A DNA stretch of 64,000 nt from Halanaeroarchaeum sulfurireducens (GCF_001011115.1 NZ_CP008874.1:1054001-1118000); one strand, 5' to 3'. Shown: positions 35,551 through 44,727, counted from the stretch's first letter. Made by a program: numbers and translations. The notes: generated by a model not told the origin, from the sequence alone.

Positions 35551-35726
35551 TTGGTAGCCTCTCTACCCACCATTTCGGGGCCGACCTGTAGAAGGGTTTG
35601 GATCGTGGTATCCGCCTTCCGCGATCGAAGGGTGTCCACCGGGGTACGACCCCCTCACAGCGGTACAGCGCGGGAGCCCACCCTTTTACCGGTGGGTCTA
35701 TCCGTCGGAGGCGGTAAGGTTGCTCC

Positions 35727-36344
35727 GTGGATGCATCCGATGTCCGTGAGGAGTGGGCGACCAGGACCGGCGAATACTCCCCGCGGTACTACGCGTACTA
35801 CGGCCCCAACGAGGTGAGCCGAGCCCTCGAATCACACCTCGACGAGCGCGTCTCTCGGGACGCATCGGTACTGGAACTCGGGTGCAGCTCGGGCCGACAT
35901 CTCAAGCATCTGTACGACCACGGATATGAGGATCTCGCTGGCATCGAAATCAACGAGGAAGCCATCGAGGTGATGGGTGAGGAGTATCCCGCAGTTGCGG
36001 CGGAGGGGGAGTTCTATACCGGAGCGATCGAGTCGGTCGTCGAATCGATGGCCGACCGCGCATTCGACGTCGTCTATTCGGTTCAGACCCTCCAACATCT
36101 CCATTCCGATACCGAGTGGGTCTTCGATTCGATCCGCCGAATCACGGGTCAATTCCTCGTGATCGTCGAGATCGAGGGGGATGAGCACCGGGGGGACCGC
36201 GACGTCGCCGTTCAGAACGTCGACGGTATGCCACTAACGTACCGGAACTGGCGTGATGTGTTCGAGGGAGCGGGGTTTTCTCAGGTTTACGAGGAGGAAA
36301 TCGACAACAACACGCTTCGCGTCTTCGAACGGACGGATCGCTGA
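35727..36344 (+). CDS. Class I SAM-dependent methyltransferase
   Basis: The 205-residue protein has motif I VLELGCSSGRHLKHL, AGIEINEEAIEVMGEEYP for the ribose-binding acidic residue, and FDVVYSVQTLQHL as motif IV. It is a Methyltransf_11-type enzyme of unknown substrate. GTG at 35727 is taken as the start, because the nearest ATG at 35731 is out of frame. The N-terminal EEWATRTGEYSPRYYAYYGP is a conserved-looking lead-in. Confidence 0.78.
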   Translation: MDASDVREEWATRTGEYSPRYYAYYGPNEVSRALESHLDERVSRDASVLELGCSSGRHLKHLYDHGYEDLAGIEINEEAIEVMGEEYPAVAAEGEFYTGAIESVVESMADRAFDVVYSVQTLQHLHSDTEWVFDSIRRITGQFLVIVEIEGDEHRGDRDVAVQNVDGMPLTYRNWRDVFEGAGFSQVYEEEIDNNTLRVFERTDR

Positions 36345-36653
36345 AAGTGCGGAATACTGGCCATTCCTCTTCTAAGAGCTTGGTAAATTCGCCAGTCCCG
36401 GAGGCCTTATCCATGAGTGGGACCTATATTCGGACGTAATGGCACCTGACCAGTCCGACGGACACGAAACCAGGTGTCACACTTCGCGCGCGCCACCGAC
36501 CGACTATCTCGGTCGTGTATCGCCCTCCACGGTCCCCGAAACGACCTCCCCGTGCGGCGCCATTCCGATCGCAAATGACGGATTCGGACCCATCGGTCCA
36601 CTATCGGTACCGACTTCCAAACGATTCGACGGCTCACTCCCCTCCCACACATA
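36345..36653. other. Gene-free interval
   Basis: No coding frame here has plausible composition or a family pattern. Presumably it holds the 3' end of the methyltransferase gene and the promoter of the next gene; the closing CTCCCCTCCCACACATA is pyrimidine-rich rather than a ribosome-binding site. Confidence 0.4.
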
Positions 36654-37235
36654 ATGTCCGACGAAATCCCACCGACGGTCTTCACGCTTCGATCGAACAT
36701 CACCCTCCCACTGGAGGACGTACACGAGTTCTTCGAGTCGGTTGATCTGCCCCCCGAGATCGAAGATATTCAGATCGAGCGACGAAACAACCGATTGCTC
36801 ATCAGTTCCGTCGCGAGCGACGAGTCGCTCAGCAAGTACACGCCGACGGCGGAACTGAAAGCGAAGGTGTACGAGAAGCGCGTGTACGAAGAGCCGCCGG
36901 AAGACCGGCAACCATACGCGAATCGTGCCCCCGACGAGGAAGAAGAGCCGATCCCCTCGGAACTCGTCGAATACGCCCGGTTCGCCGGCCGCGGCGACGA
37001 GGTCCTTCGAAATACGGCCCTCCAGTATCCGATGTTCACCGTCCTGGCCGAACTCGCGCTACAGGCCGAAGAGGGGAAATTGACGGCCATCACGGCCGTG
37101 GAAGGCGAACTCGAAGCCACGCGCATCGTCGAGGGCGACGACCGCCCGGCAACCGTCGAAGTCGTCGAGGAGAAGACGGAAAGTGACGAGGCCCAAAACG
37201 GCGTCGATTGGCGCGAGAACGAGTACATCAAGTAG
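36654..37235 (+). CDS. Conserved-looking haloarchaeal protein, unknown function
   Basis: The 193-residue acidic protein has no motif I recognise. It contains an N-terminal segment FTLRSNITLPLEDVHEFFES and a central Glu-rich linker (EEEEPIP). A C-terminal half (PMFTVLAELALQAEEGKLTA) looks like an alpha/beta domain. It has no membrane segment or signal. The acidic composition and good GC codon use argue that it is a real haloarchaeal gene. Confidence 0.6.
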   Translation: MSDEIPPTVFTLRSNITLPLEDVHEFFESVDLPPEIEDIQIERRNNRLLISSVASDESLSKYTPTAELKAKVYEKRVYEEPPEDRQPYANRAPDEEEEPIPSELVEYARFAGRGDEVLRNTALQYPMFTVLAELALQAEEGKLTAITAVEGELEATRIVEGDDRPATVEVVEEKTESDEAQNGVDWRENEYIK

Positions 37236-37299
37236 TTTCACACGGCGTTCACCGTCTTTGAACCCACAGACGTATCACCCTGGATCCGTGCGTATTCGC

Positions 37300-37770
37300 A
37301 TGGCAATCGAATCCGGCGATACGGTTTCACTGGAGTACATTGGTCGTCTTCCCGACGGCGAAATTTTCGACACCTCCCGTGAAGCGGTCGCGGACGAAGC
37401 AGGCATCGCCAGCGAGCAGCCCGACCGGGAATTCGCGCCGCTCACCGTGGAGATGGGCGCCGAGCAGATCATCCCGGGGCTCGAGGACGCCCTCTACGAC
37501 ATGACGGTTGGCGAGACGGACACCGTCACGATTCCCCCCGAAAAAGCGTATGGCGAACCGACCGACGAGCAGATCATCGAACACGATCGTGAGGAGTTCG
37601 ACGACATGCTTCAGGGACAGTCGCCGTCCGAGGGAATGCAGGTACAGACCCAGCAGGGACAGATCGGGACCATCATAGCTCTCGACGATGACGTCGTCGA
37701 GATCGATTTCAACCACGAACTGGCGGGCGAGACGCTCGAATTCGAAGTCGAGATACTGGAAATCGAGTAG
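37300..37770 (+). CDS. FKBP-type peptidyl-prolyl isomerase (SlyD-like)
   Basis: This is a prolyl isomerase and chaperone. The 156-residue protein has the FKBP core GDTVSLEYIGRLPDGEIFDTS, then GAEQIIPGLEDALYDMTVGE and IPPEKAYGEP. The IF (insert-in-flap) domain follows (about residues 90-130), and the FKBP strand returns at the end with VVEIDFNHELAGETLEFEVE. This interrupted layout is that of archaeal short-type SlyD-like FKBPs. The ATG at 37300 is fixed by homology. Confidence 0.9.
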   Translation: MAIESGDTVSLEYIGRLPDGEIFDTSREAVADEAGIASEQPDREFAPLTVEMGAEQIIPGLEDALYDMTVGETDTVTIPPEKAYGEPTDEQIIEHDREEFDDMLQGQSPSEGMQVQTQQGQIGTIIALDDDVVEIDFNHELAGETLEFEVEILEIE

Positions 37771-37840
37771 TCGAGGAATCGAACCCCCGTGGCGCCGAGG
37801 GGGATTCGGGAACGGTTTTTCTCACAAAACGTTCCGTACC

Positions 37841-37854
37841 AAATAGATTAATAG
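37841..37854 (+). promoter_or_regulatory. TATA box of the universal stress protein gene
   Basis: AAATAGATTAATAG is centred about 28 bases before the ATG at 37876, which fits a leaderless transcript. Confidence 0.5.
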
Positions 37855-37875
37855 TTGGTTTCCATATGTCCATCT

Positions 37876-38298
37876 ATGAGTCGGATACTCGTGCCGGTGG
37901 ACGGTTCGGAGCACGCTGAAAACGCCTTCGAATACGCAGTTGAGCACTTCCCGGAGGACGACATCGTCGCGTTACACGTGATCGAACTGCCGGAAGGATA
38001 CTTCGCAGCGTTCGCGGAGGACACCGAGTCACTGCCGCAAGTCGAGGATGCAAAGGAGCGAGGCCACCAAATTTTGGGCGATATCGAATCGCTCGCAGCG
38101 GACCTCGACGCCGAGGTCGAGACCGAGATCATCTCCGGAAACCCCCCGGACAAGATCCTCTCGTACGTCGAGGATGAGGACGTAGACGAGATCGTAATCG
38201 GCAGTCGTGGGCTATCGGGCGTCGGACGGATTATGTTCGGGAGTGTTGCCGAACAGGTCGTCCGCCGGTCGGAAGTTCCCGTGGTCGTGGTTCACTGA
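37876..38298 (+). CDS. Universal stress protein (UspA family)
   Basis: The 140-residue protein shows the UspA fold: RILVPVDGSEHAENAFEYA at the N-terminus, VALHVIELP, and the ATP-binding loop IVIGSRGLSGVGRIMFGSVA (G-2x-G-9x-G-S/T) near the C-terminus. Such proteins bind ATP and act in stress response, usually as cytoplasmic dimers. It stands alone with its own TATA box, and its target is unknown. Confidence 0.92.
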   Translation: MSRILVPVDGSEHAENAFEYAVEHFPEDDIVALHVIELPEGYFAAFAEDTESLPQVEDAKERGHQILGDIESLAADLDAEVETEIISGNPPDKILSYVEDEDVDEIVIGSRGLSGVGRIMFGSVAEQVVRRSEVPVVVVH

Positions 38299-38335
38299 CC
38301 GGAAACTCTTGGGACTTATTGGCGGTTTCTGTCGT

Positions 38336-39529
38336 TCAGAATCGGTCCGCGATCATGGAGGCCGCCGCTTTTCCCGTGCGGGCGGCCGTATTGAAACTCG
38401 GATAGTAGGCGAAGTCGCCCGCCAGTAACACGTTATCCGAATACTGGAGATCGGGGATCGATGCACCCGGCCGAATTCTCGGCGTCGTGGGTATCACGAC
38501 GGAATCGAGCGTTTCGGGCTCGTCCCGATAGACCTCGGCGACGTCGATCTCGTCTTCTCTATCGCGCACGTACGCGTGATGTTCGTCACCGACCGCGATC
38601 ACACTCCGCAGATTGTAGTCATCGTCTCCGCCGATGAGGAGGTTCACGTCTTCTTTGATGTCACCCTCCACAGTCACCGTCCGTGTCCGATTGAACTCCG
38701 TTCCGAAATCCGCATCGAGAATCTCGGCGGAGATATTGATGGGTGCTGCCAACACGGCATAATCGAAGGTCTCCTCGGCACTATCGCCGTCCCGGCGGTA
38801 CTGAACGTGGACCTCGTCTCCATCCTCACGGACATCCGTCACCTCGGCTCCATCGACTAGACGCTCCGGTGGCAATTCTGCCTGGAGCCCCTCCACGAAG
38901 TCGTATTGGCCGTTCGGGAGAACGAAGGCCCCCTCCCGAACCATATTCACGACCTTCTTCAACGAAGCGGCCGATCTGTCAGCACTCGTCTCCTCGAAGT
39001 GATCGTCGTAGGTCATCGCTCTCAGGGTGGGCTCGATGAGCATCTCCCTGAGATCCTCGCTATATTGGTCCATCCACTCCCGAATCGACTGGTCGTGGAG
39101 TTCCTCGTTCTTTGGCCCGCGGTCGAGGGGGTCGAAACGCACGTCTCCCAGATTATCGTGAAACTTCCGAACAGACTCGCGATCCAGCCCGACCATCGGG
39201 GCGAATATCCGTCGCATCCCTTTCTCGAGGAGGGACAGGTCACTCCGAGGTGTGAGGAATATCTCCATCTGGTCGAACGTCGTTATCTCGCCATCCTGAA
39301 ACGCGCCCATCTCTTCGAGGGGGAGTGACTCGACGGTGTCGTCCAGTCCGAAGTCCGATGCGAGCTCTAGAATGGCTTCGTCGGTTGCCGAGATGATCTT
39401 TGCAGTGTCGGACACTTCTCCGTCGGTAACCTCACGTTTTTCGAGTACGTGGGCTTCGATATCATATTTGTTGAGTTCGTGGGCGCACGCGATACCCGCG
39501 ATACCGCCACCGATAACGGCAACTCTCAT
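38336..39529 (-). CDS. FAD-dependent amine-oxidase-like oxidoreductase
   Basis: The 397-residue protein begins with an FAD dinucleotide-binding motif VAVIGGGIAGIACAHELN and an acidic strand-2 end (VLEKREV). It ends with the family's FAD-binding C-terminal segment (VLLAGDFAYYPSFNTAARTGKAAASMI). The layout is that of the protoporphyrinogen oxidase / phytoene desaturase / monoamine oxidase superfamily. Substrate is not evident; a role in carotenoid or haem chemistry is possible but not supported by neighbours. Confidence 0.8.
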   Translation of the reverse strand: MRVAVIGGGIAGIACAHELNKYDIEAHVLEKREVTDGEVSDTAKIISATDEAILELASDFGLDDTVESLPLEEMGAFQDGEITTFDQMEIFLTPRSDLSLLEKGMRRIFAPMVGLDRESVRKFHDNLGDVRFDPLDRGPKNEELHDQSIREWMDQYSEDLREMLIEPTLRAMTYDDHFEETSADRSAASLKKVVNMVREGAFVLPNGQYDFVEGLQAELPPERLVDGAEVTDVREDGDEVHVQYRRDGDSAEETFDYAVLAAPINISAEILDADFGTEFNRTRTVTVEGDIKEDVNLLIGGDDDYNLRSVIAVGDEHHAYVRDREDEIDVAEVYRDEPETLDSVVIPTTPRIRPGASIPDLQYSDNVLLAGDFAYYPSFNTAARTGKAAASMIADRF

Positions 39530-39638
39530 GACTGTGATTTTCTCTCATTATTCTTGATATATGTTCTGGGATGGAACGAGTCAGTAAAAAATAAGTTACG
39601 CTAGTTCGGTATGTTGTGCCGAACGTGATCCAGAGAGG

Positions 39639-40325
39639 ATGACGGAGCAGTTACGACGACGAGACGTCCTGGGTGCTGGTGTCGCAACTATCGCCACCGT
39701 CGTGGCAGGGTGTGCTGGCGATACCGATGCGGACGAGTCACCCCAGGAAACGACCACGGAGCAGAGTACAGGTACCGAAACACAGACCGATTCACCACAG
39801 ACTGATACCATGCCTTCGACGATCCTCAACGGCGACATCGAACAGAAAGGCGAGTTGACCCTGTCGAGCCCCGATTTCTCCGACGGCGAACGGATGCCGG
39901 ACTGGGTCGGCTACGCGAACGACAACGACAATCCGGAACTCGAGATCAGCGGAGTTCCCGACGAGGCCGAATCGCTCGTCCTGGTCGTGGACGATCCCGA
40001 CGCTCAGCCCGTGGCAGGACATACCTGGGACCACTGGTACGCCTGGGACATCGATCCCGACATCGGAACGATCCCCCGTAACTGGGACGGCGGATCGGCA
40101 ACTGAGGGACACAACGACTTCATCGAGTACGGCTACGGCGGCCCCTCTCCGCCCGAAGGGAGTCACGGGTACCGGTTCAAACTCGTCGCCATCGACGCCG
40201 AACTCGGCGTTCCCGCCGAAACGCGCAAAACGCGTGTCGGCTCCGCCATCGCCATGAACGCCGAAGTGCTGGCAAGCACGCAGATCGTCGGTGACTACCA
40301 CGCCGAACAGGGGACCACGTTCTAG
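39639..40325 (+). CDS. PEBP / Raf kinase inhibitor-like Tat lipoprotein
   Basis: The 228-residue protein has a twin-arginine lipobox signal (RRRDVLGAGVATIATVVAGC, lipid-modified Cys at about residue 27) and a Thr/Glu-rich linker. The YbhB/YbcL PEBP domain follows: TLSSPDFSDGERMPDWVGYA, LVLVVDDPDAQPVAGHTWDH, and YGGPSPPEGSHGYRFKLVAI with the ligand-binding His/Asp. It is exported folded and anchored outside the cell membrane. PEBP function in archaea is unknown. Confidence 0.85.
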   Translation: MTEQLRRRDVLGAGVATIATVVAGCAGDTDADESPQETTTEQSTGTETQTDSPQTDTMPSTILNGDIEQKGELTLSSPDFSDGERMPDWVGYANDNDNPELEISGVPDEAESLVLVVDDPDAQPVAGHTWDHWYAWDIDPDIGTIPRNWDGGSATEGHNDFIEYGYGGPSPPEGSHGYRFKLVAIDAELGVPAETRKTRVGSAIAMNAEVLASTQIVGDYHAEQGTTF

Positions 40326-41398
40326 GACTCCCCTGACGGGGGCGGTTCCCCCTCATCCCGACGTACCGGTTCATCACACAACGGTTCGATTCCGTATTTT
40401 TCGATGACCTCGGCAGTGACGTTTTCGACCTCCGCCAGGTGGACCAGTGGATTGCCGGGAAAGACGACGGGATTTTTCAGAATACCCACCAGCAAGCCGG
40501 TGAAGGGGGCCCGAATCGTGTCTGTTCCCCGCTTGAACGGACTGGTAATCCGACAGATGATCTCTCCCTCGTGGACCAATTCTCCACGTTCCTTGCGCAT
40601 GTCGACGATTCCGCCCGAGTTAGAGCGGAGCCACGTGCGCTCACCCCAGCCCTCGACGATCGTCCGCCAGCCCGGCCAGCGGACCACCTCGTCCGGATAG
40701 ATACCGTATTCGGCGAAGATACTCCGAACGCCACGGAACGCCTCGTCGATACAGCTCTGTTCGAATCGCCTCGCCTCTCCCATCTCGATTGTGATCGTCG
40801 GGATACCGTTCTCGGTCGCTTCCCGCCGGAGTGTCCCCTCCTGGCCCTCTCCGTCGAGGATAACGTTCGCTCCGAACGCCCGTGCGAGCCGTGCCGTTTC
40901 CTCGGTATCCATATCGGCACGAATGTGGAACATGTTGGTCCGCCCTCTCGTCGACGTATGGAAGTCGAGGCCGAAGTCACAGGGCTGGATGAAGTTCTCG
41001 TAGATGTGGTAGGCGATCCGGTGAGCAGACGTGCTGTCGGGGTCGCCGGGGAACGCTCGGTTGAGGTCTCGATCCGTGACCGGAAGGTACCGCTGCTGGG
41101 TGGTAAACCCGGGCACGTTCAGGACCGGCAGGCCGACCAGACACCCGTGAATCTCCTCGTGATCCCACTCGTCGACGACGCGGCGGACCACTTCCACGCC
41201 ATTCAACTCGTCTCCGTGAATCGCCGCCGAGAGGAACACCGTCGGGCCCGGTTTGCTTCCATTGACAATCGTCACGGGCATATCGACCGGGTCACCGAGA
41301 TACCACTCCCCAACCTGATGCTCGAACTTCGCAGTCTGGCCCGGCCGAACCACGCCACCTTCGTATTCGAAGGAATCGGATTCGTCTTCGATTTTCAT
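40322..41398 (-). CDS. Succinylglutamate desuccinylase/aspartoacylase family protein
   Basis: The 358-residue protein is an M14-like zinc amidohydrolase. Its zinc motif is SAAIHGDELNGVEVV (His 61, Glu 64), and the third ligand lies in FGLDFHTSTRGRTNMFH; ENGIPTITIEMGEARRFE carries the general-base Glu. It removes an acyl or carboxyl group from an amino acid-type substrate. It shares the strand with the small gene and the ATP-grasp gene upstream, so they may form one unit. Its substrate cannot be read from the sequence. Confidence 0.82.
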   Translation of the reverse strand: MKIEDESDSFEYEGGVVRPGQTAKFEHQVGEWYLGDPVDMPVTIVNGSKPGPTVFLSAAIHGDELNGVEVVRRVVDEWDHEEIHGCLVGLPVLNVPGFTTQQRYLPVTDRDLNRAFPGDPDSTSAHRIAYHIYENFIQPCDFGLDFHTSTRGRTNMFHIRADMDTEETARLARAFGANVILDGEGQEGTLRREATENGIPTITIEMGEARRFEQSCIDEAFRGVRSIFAEYGIYPDEVVRWPGWRTIVEGWGERTWLRSNSGGIVDMRKERGELVHEGEIICRITSPFKRGTDTIRAPFTGLLVGILKNPVVFPGNPLVHLAEVENVTAEVIEKYGIEPLCDEPVRRDEGEPPPSGES

Positions 41399-41463
41399 CG
41401 GTTATTCCTCACGTGTTTCGTCCGTCCACGACGCTGTTACAGCGTCTACTGTTGCGGTGTCGT

Positions 41464-41811
41464 TCATTCTGCCCCCGGGTCGGAGTTGGTCTGGGTCGAG
41501 CCCTGGTCGTCTCCCGGCTTACTCTCCTCCGACCGTCTCCTCTTCGTCTCTGGGGCCCGTCCGGTGATAAATGGGCTCGTTCGACCACCGGTCGGCTGGC
41601 GTCGTACCACACGGACGGTTTCGTCGCCCGCGAACGTGTCGGTCTTACCGTCAAGGGCAAACACTCTCTCGCCGCCGACCAGGGGGAGTGCCTCCTCCGT
41701 CACGAACGGAACACCTTCTGGGGTAACGAGCGGTCCGGCGAGTGGCTTCGGTCGATGCGGTGGCGTCACGGCCGGTCCGAACGTCGGGTCGGTTCGTACG
41801 ATCGTGTACAT
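41464..41811 (-). CDS. Small hydrophilic protein between ligase and aspartoacylase genes
   Basis: The 115-residue product has an N-terminal beta-rich part (GGERVFALDGKTDTFAGDET) and a charged, disordered C-terminal tail ending DPGAE. I do not recognise a family. It sits between the ATP-grasp gene (30 bases upstream) and the aspartoacylase gene on the same strand. It could be a component or a substrate of those enzymes, but this is a guess from position. A start at 41835 is also possible. Confidence 0.5.
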   Translation of the reverse strand: MYTIVRTDPTFGPAVTPPHRPKPLAGPLVTPEGVPFVTEEALPLVGGERVFALDGKTDTFAGDETVRVVRRQPTGGRTSPFITGRAPETKRRRSEESKPGDDQGSTQTNSDPGAE

Positions 41812-41841
41812 TTGGTGGTGGCTCTCGAATGGCACGGGTGA

Positions 41842-43068
41842 TTATAGGCCATACCGGTTGGCGAGCGCTTCTCGGTCGATTAGATCGGGGATGCCAGGTT
41901 CGAATGGCCCCGAGCGGCTCACGCTCCTCCCGTACGCGAGCAGGTTTGCTGCCGAATCCCATCGGAGTCCCTCCCGACCACGGGTGAGCGCGTTGACGTA
42001 CCGTTCTTTCGATCCCGGCGAAAGATTGCCCTCACCGAACACCAGGTACTCACCCCTCTCGGTTCGGTACCGTTCCTTCAGGAGGCCTTGCAGGACGTCG
42101 TCCGGGACGGCCTCGAGGCGGCTGTCGTCGGGATCGACGACGAGGAGGTCCCACCCGATCCAGGTGTGTAACCGGTCGGACGACTGGGCCGCCAGGGCTG
42201 CCAACTCGTCGTGCAGGTCGGCGACGGCACGTTCGACGGCCGGGTCGACACCTGGCATGTCCATCGGTTCGACTGCACCTCGCTCAAGAAGGGTCGCGGT
42301 GGCATCGCGTAGCGTGGAAGCGCCGGTATCCACGATGTTCAGGTTACTCTTGTCGGTGTTCGGATCGCCGAAGCGGTTTTCCCCCGAGATCGGGGTCCGT
42401 CCCGCCGCGATCACGCGTTTATCGTATCGGTGAGGAACGGCATACTGGAGCAGGAACTGCTCCGGCGCGTCCAGAAACGGGTCGGGTGCCGCGTCAGTCG
42501 CCCAATCCTCGAGAAACCCATCCACACCCCCCGGATAAAACCAGATGCCCCGCCCCTGCGTCGAGGCGCGCGCCTTCAGTACGAGGGGGGCGTCCGCGAT
42601 GAAGTCCTCCGCCAACGCATCCATTGTCGGTTCGCCTCCATCGCTGAGATAATAGTCGATCGGTTGCCACGGCGGAACGGCGAGGGCCGTGTCGTACAGT
42701 TCCCAGTACTGCATGGCTTTGTCGCCAAGAAATCGCGGGATCGGGGCCGGGTTGATCACCTTCACCGCCGTTTCACAGAGGTCTACGTACTTTCTTCCCA
42801 TGGCCCGTCGGAACGTCGACGTCGGAATGATCGTCAATTTACCGAGCCCCCGTTTCTCCAGCGTCGCGTTGATCTCCGCCAGTGCCATTCCGCCAACGAC
42901 GAGTGACCCATCGTCGGTGAACCGGATTCCGTCCTGCTGGAGGCCGATCTTATTGATGACGCCGAGATCGACCAGAGTCTGCTTTCTGTTGTTGAGTGTC
43001 GCCGTCACACTATTGACACCCACTGCAAATCCGGTCGGTGTATCGAACCTGGCCAATCCCTCGATCAC
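41842..43068 (-). CDS. Alpha-L-glutamate ligase-like ATP-grasp protein
   Basis: The 408-residue protein resembles RimK-related alpha-L-glutamate ligase-like proteins: GVNSVTATLNNRKQTLVDLG, PLVLKARASTQGRGIWF as the ATP-grasp nucleotide loop, QYAVPHRYDKRVIAAGRTP, and GWDLLVVDPDDSRLEA as the metal-binding C-terminal part. ATP-grasp ligases join a carboxylate to an amine through an acyl-phosphate. Here the product could be a glutamate or other amino acid amide on a protein or small molecule. It is divergent from the CofE-like gene and upstream of the aspartoacylase gene. Confidence 0.72.
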   Translation of the reverse strand: MIEGLARFDTPTGFAVGVNSVTATLNNRKQTLVDLGVINKIGLQQDGIRFTDDGSLVVGGMALAEINATLEKRGLGKLTIIPTSTFRRAMGRKYVDLCETAVKVINPAPIPRFLGDKAMQYWELYDTALAVPPWQPIDYYLSDGGEPTMDALAEDFIADAPLVLKARASTQGRGIWFYPGGVDGFLEDWATDAAPDPFLDAPEQFLLQYAVPHRYDKRVIAAGRTPISGENRFGDPNTDKSNLNIVDTGASTLRDATATLLERGAVEPMDMPGVDPAVERAVADLHDELAALAAQSSDRLHTWIGWDLLVVDPDDSRLEAVPDDVLQGLLKERYRTERGEYLVFGEGNLSPGSKERYVNALTRGREGLRWDSAANLLAYGRSVSRSGPFEPGIPDLIDREALANRYGL

Positions 43069-43278
43069 AACGTATTACTAGTCAAGCAGTTACCAAGATA
43101 TAGATTGTGGCCAGTCTGGCTGCGTTCGGAATACAGGCACTTCATTCGCATCTTTCCAAATGGCGATGCCGGTTGTGAACTGTTTTTGACCGACTCCGTC
43201 AGGAAGAACCGATACGATATCTCCTCGACCCCTGTGGAGGTGAGGTTTGATTTACCCGGAACACGAAGGATAACTCAC

Positions 43279-44133
43279 ATGTCCGAACTATCGTTTCGGG
43301 GGATAGATATCGGCCGAGTCGAACCGGGCGAGGACCTCGTAGAACCGCTCGTCGAGACGACGAACGACGAATATCCCCTGCAGGACGGGGACGTGGTCGT
43401 CATCACGTCGAAGGTCGTTTCGACGGCTGAAACCCGTTTTGTCGCGGCCGACAGCGTGACGGTGACCGATCGTGACGAGCGTGTCGCCGACGTGACCGGT
43501 CTCGATCCCCGCGAGGTCGCCGTCATCTACGAGGAAAGCGAGGTTCTGGGGGCCATACCGGTCGGAGACATCGGAAAAGATCTCCTCCTGGAGCAGGCAG
43601 TCGACACCGAGACGGCCGAAGAAGCCATCGAGCGGATGCCCGCTGCCCTGTTGACCGATCGAAACGGTCGGCTTTGCACGAATGCGGGCGTCGACTGGTC
43701 GAATTCTCCCGAGGGAATGATGACATTACTCCCCGAGGACCCCGACGCGAGCGCACGCGAAATTCGTGAGCAATTAGAAGACCGCACCGGGGCCGATCTT
43801 GCGGTGATCCTGGCCGATTCAGAGATCATGGGGTCCGGGTCGATGGACCTCGCCGTGGGTTGTTCCGGCATCGAGGCGATCGATAGCAACTTCGCTCGAA
43901 CGGATCTCTACGGGGAACCCAAGGTCGGAGGAGTGGATCTCGTGGCCAACGAGATCACCGCGGGCTCCGCTCTGTTGTTCGGCCAGACTGACGAGCGGAT
44001 TCCGGTCGTCGTCGCCCGCGGGCTCGACTATGAGGACGGCGAGGGTGTACCGAACGCCGGGGGACTGATCCGACGGGGGCTGCGAAAAACGATCCAGTTG
44101 ACGACCCGATTGAAAGCCCGTGAGTGGTTTTAA
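43279..44133 (+). CDS. CofE-like F420-0:L-glutamate ligase family protein
   Basis: CofE adds glutamates to coenzyme F420. The 284-residue protein has LQDGDVVVITSKVVSTAETR, NGRLCTNAGVDWSNSPEG and the DS-containing ILADSEIMGSGSMDLAVG. In classical CofE the last region reads close to DTxGRPWRxG, so this copy has lost the RPWR segment. It is also about 30 residues longer than usual. The start at 43279 gives a good N-terminus. It may be a real CofE or a paralogue with a different substrate; its ATP-grasp neighbour favours the latter. Confidence 0.7.
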   Translation: MSELSFRGIDIGRVEPGEDLVEPLVETTNDEYPLQDGDVVVITSKVVSTAETRFVAADSVTVTDRDERVADVTGLDPREVAVIYEESEVLGAIPVGDIGKDLLLEQAVDTETAEEAIERMPAALLTDRNGRLCTNAGVDWSNSPEGMMTLLPEDPDASAREIREQLEDRTGADLAVILADSEIMGSGSMDLAVGCSGIEAIDSNFARTDLYGEPKVGGVDLVANEITAGSALLFGQTDERIPVVVARGLDYEDGEGVPNAGGLIRRGLRKTIQLTTRLKAREWF

Positions 44134-44204
44134 TTCATCTCTAGGTTATCGTTGATTCGAAATCAATGCCAAAATTAATAAATTCAATCCAACATCAATT
44201 CCAT

Positions 44205-44645
44205 ATGCCCTCTCGCCGTCAACTACTGTGTGCGAGTGGACTGGCGCTTGGCGCCACCTTCGCCGGATGTTCGGCCGTCCCTGTCCCCCGTCCAAAACTG
44301 GATTTCGCAATCGATAATGCTCGTTCAACAACCGTCCCAGTCGATATCAGGTTCTTCCGACCGGATATCGCAGAGCGAAGTGAGGCCCTAGTCTATCAAA
44401 ACACGGTCGAGGTGCCACCCCGTGACAATCCGGATGACCTCTGGCAAGTCATGGATGTGGCACCCGATCGCCGATATCGTATCAAACTCCTCGTCGGAAG
44501 CCCCTCCAAATCGCACCATTATCACTACCATCCGGACTGCTCGGACGACAACCCGTATGATATTGGCGCCGTGGCAAACCTCCTTCAGGGCGGCGGCGTT
44601 AGATTTACCCAAACCACGTGTTCAGACGACGAACCCTTCCTGTGA
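44205..44645 (+). CDS. Tat lipoprotein, unknown function
   Basis: The 146-residue protein starts MPSRRQLLCASGLALGATFA with the twin Arg, and a lipobox Cys (FAGC) follows at about residue 22. A beta-rich domain comes next, containing a histidine cluster SHHYHYHPDC and four later cysteine-poor strands. It would be an exported membrane-anchored lipoprotein, perhaps metal-binding because of the HHYHYH run. The AT-rich lead before the ATG marks the beginning of the accessory region. Confidence 0.6.
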   Translation: MPSRRQLLCASGLALGATFAGCSAVPVPRPKLDFAIDNARSTTVPVDIRFFRPDIAERSEALVYQNTVEVPPRDNPDDLWQVMDVAPDRRYRIKLLVGSPSKSHHYHYHPDCSDDNPYDIGAVANLLQGGGVRFTQTTCSDDEPFL

Positions 44646-44700
44646 CGGATATATCCTCGGTATCGAGCGGGTGCCACTTTTGTTAACTGCGCTTCTCTGG

Positions 44701-44727
44701 TGAATGATATGCGCTATCAATTTAGCA
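44701..44727. repeat. 27-nt imperfect palindrome, single copy f
   Basis: A 27-base unit ending ATTTAGCA, with TGAAT-type left arm and central ATGCGC. It belongs to the same family as the paired elements at 45106-45199, 46003-46096 and 46621-46714. Two mismatches sit in the right arm (ATTTAGCA against ATTCAGCA). Its partner 67 bases away was not recognisable, so it is a solo or decayed copy. Confidence 0.55.

Noticed and set aside
40439-42433. 664-codon open frame on the plus strand opposite the aspartoacylase and ATP-grasp genes
   Set aside because: The minus-strand genes carry clear catalytic motifs, and the plus-strand translation looks like an antisense shadow, rich in Arg and Pro.
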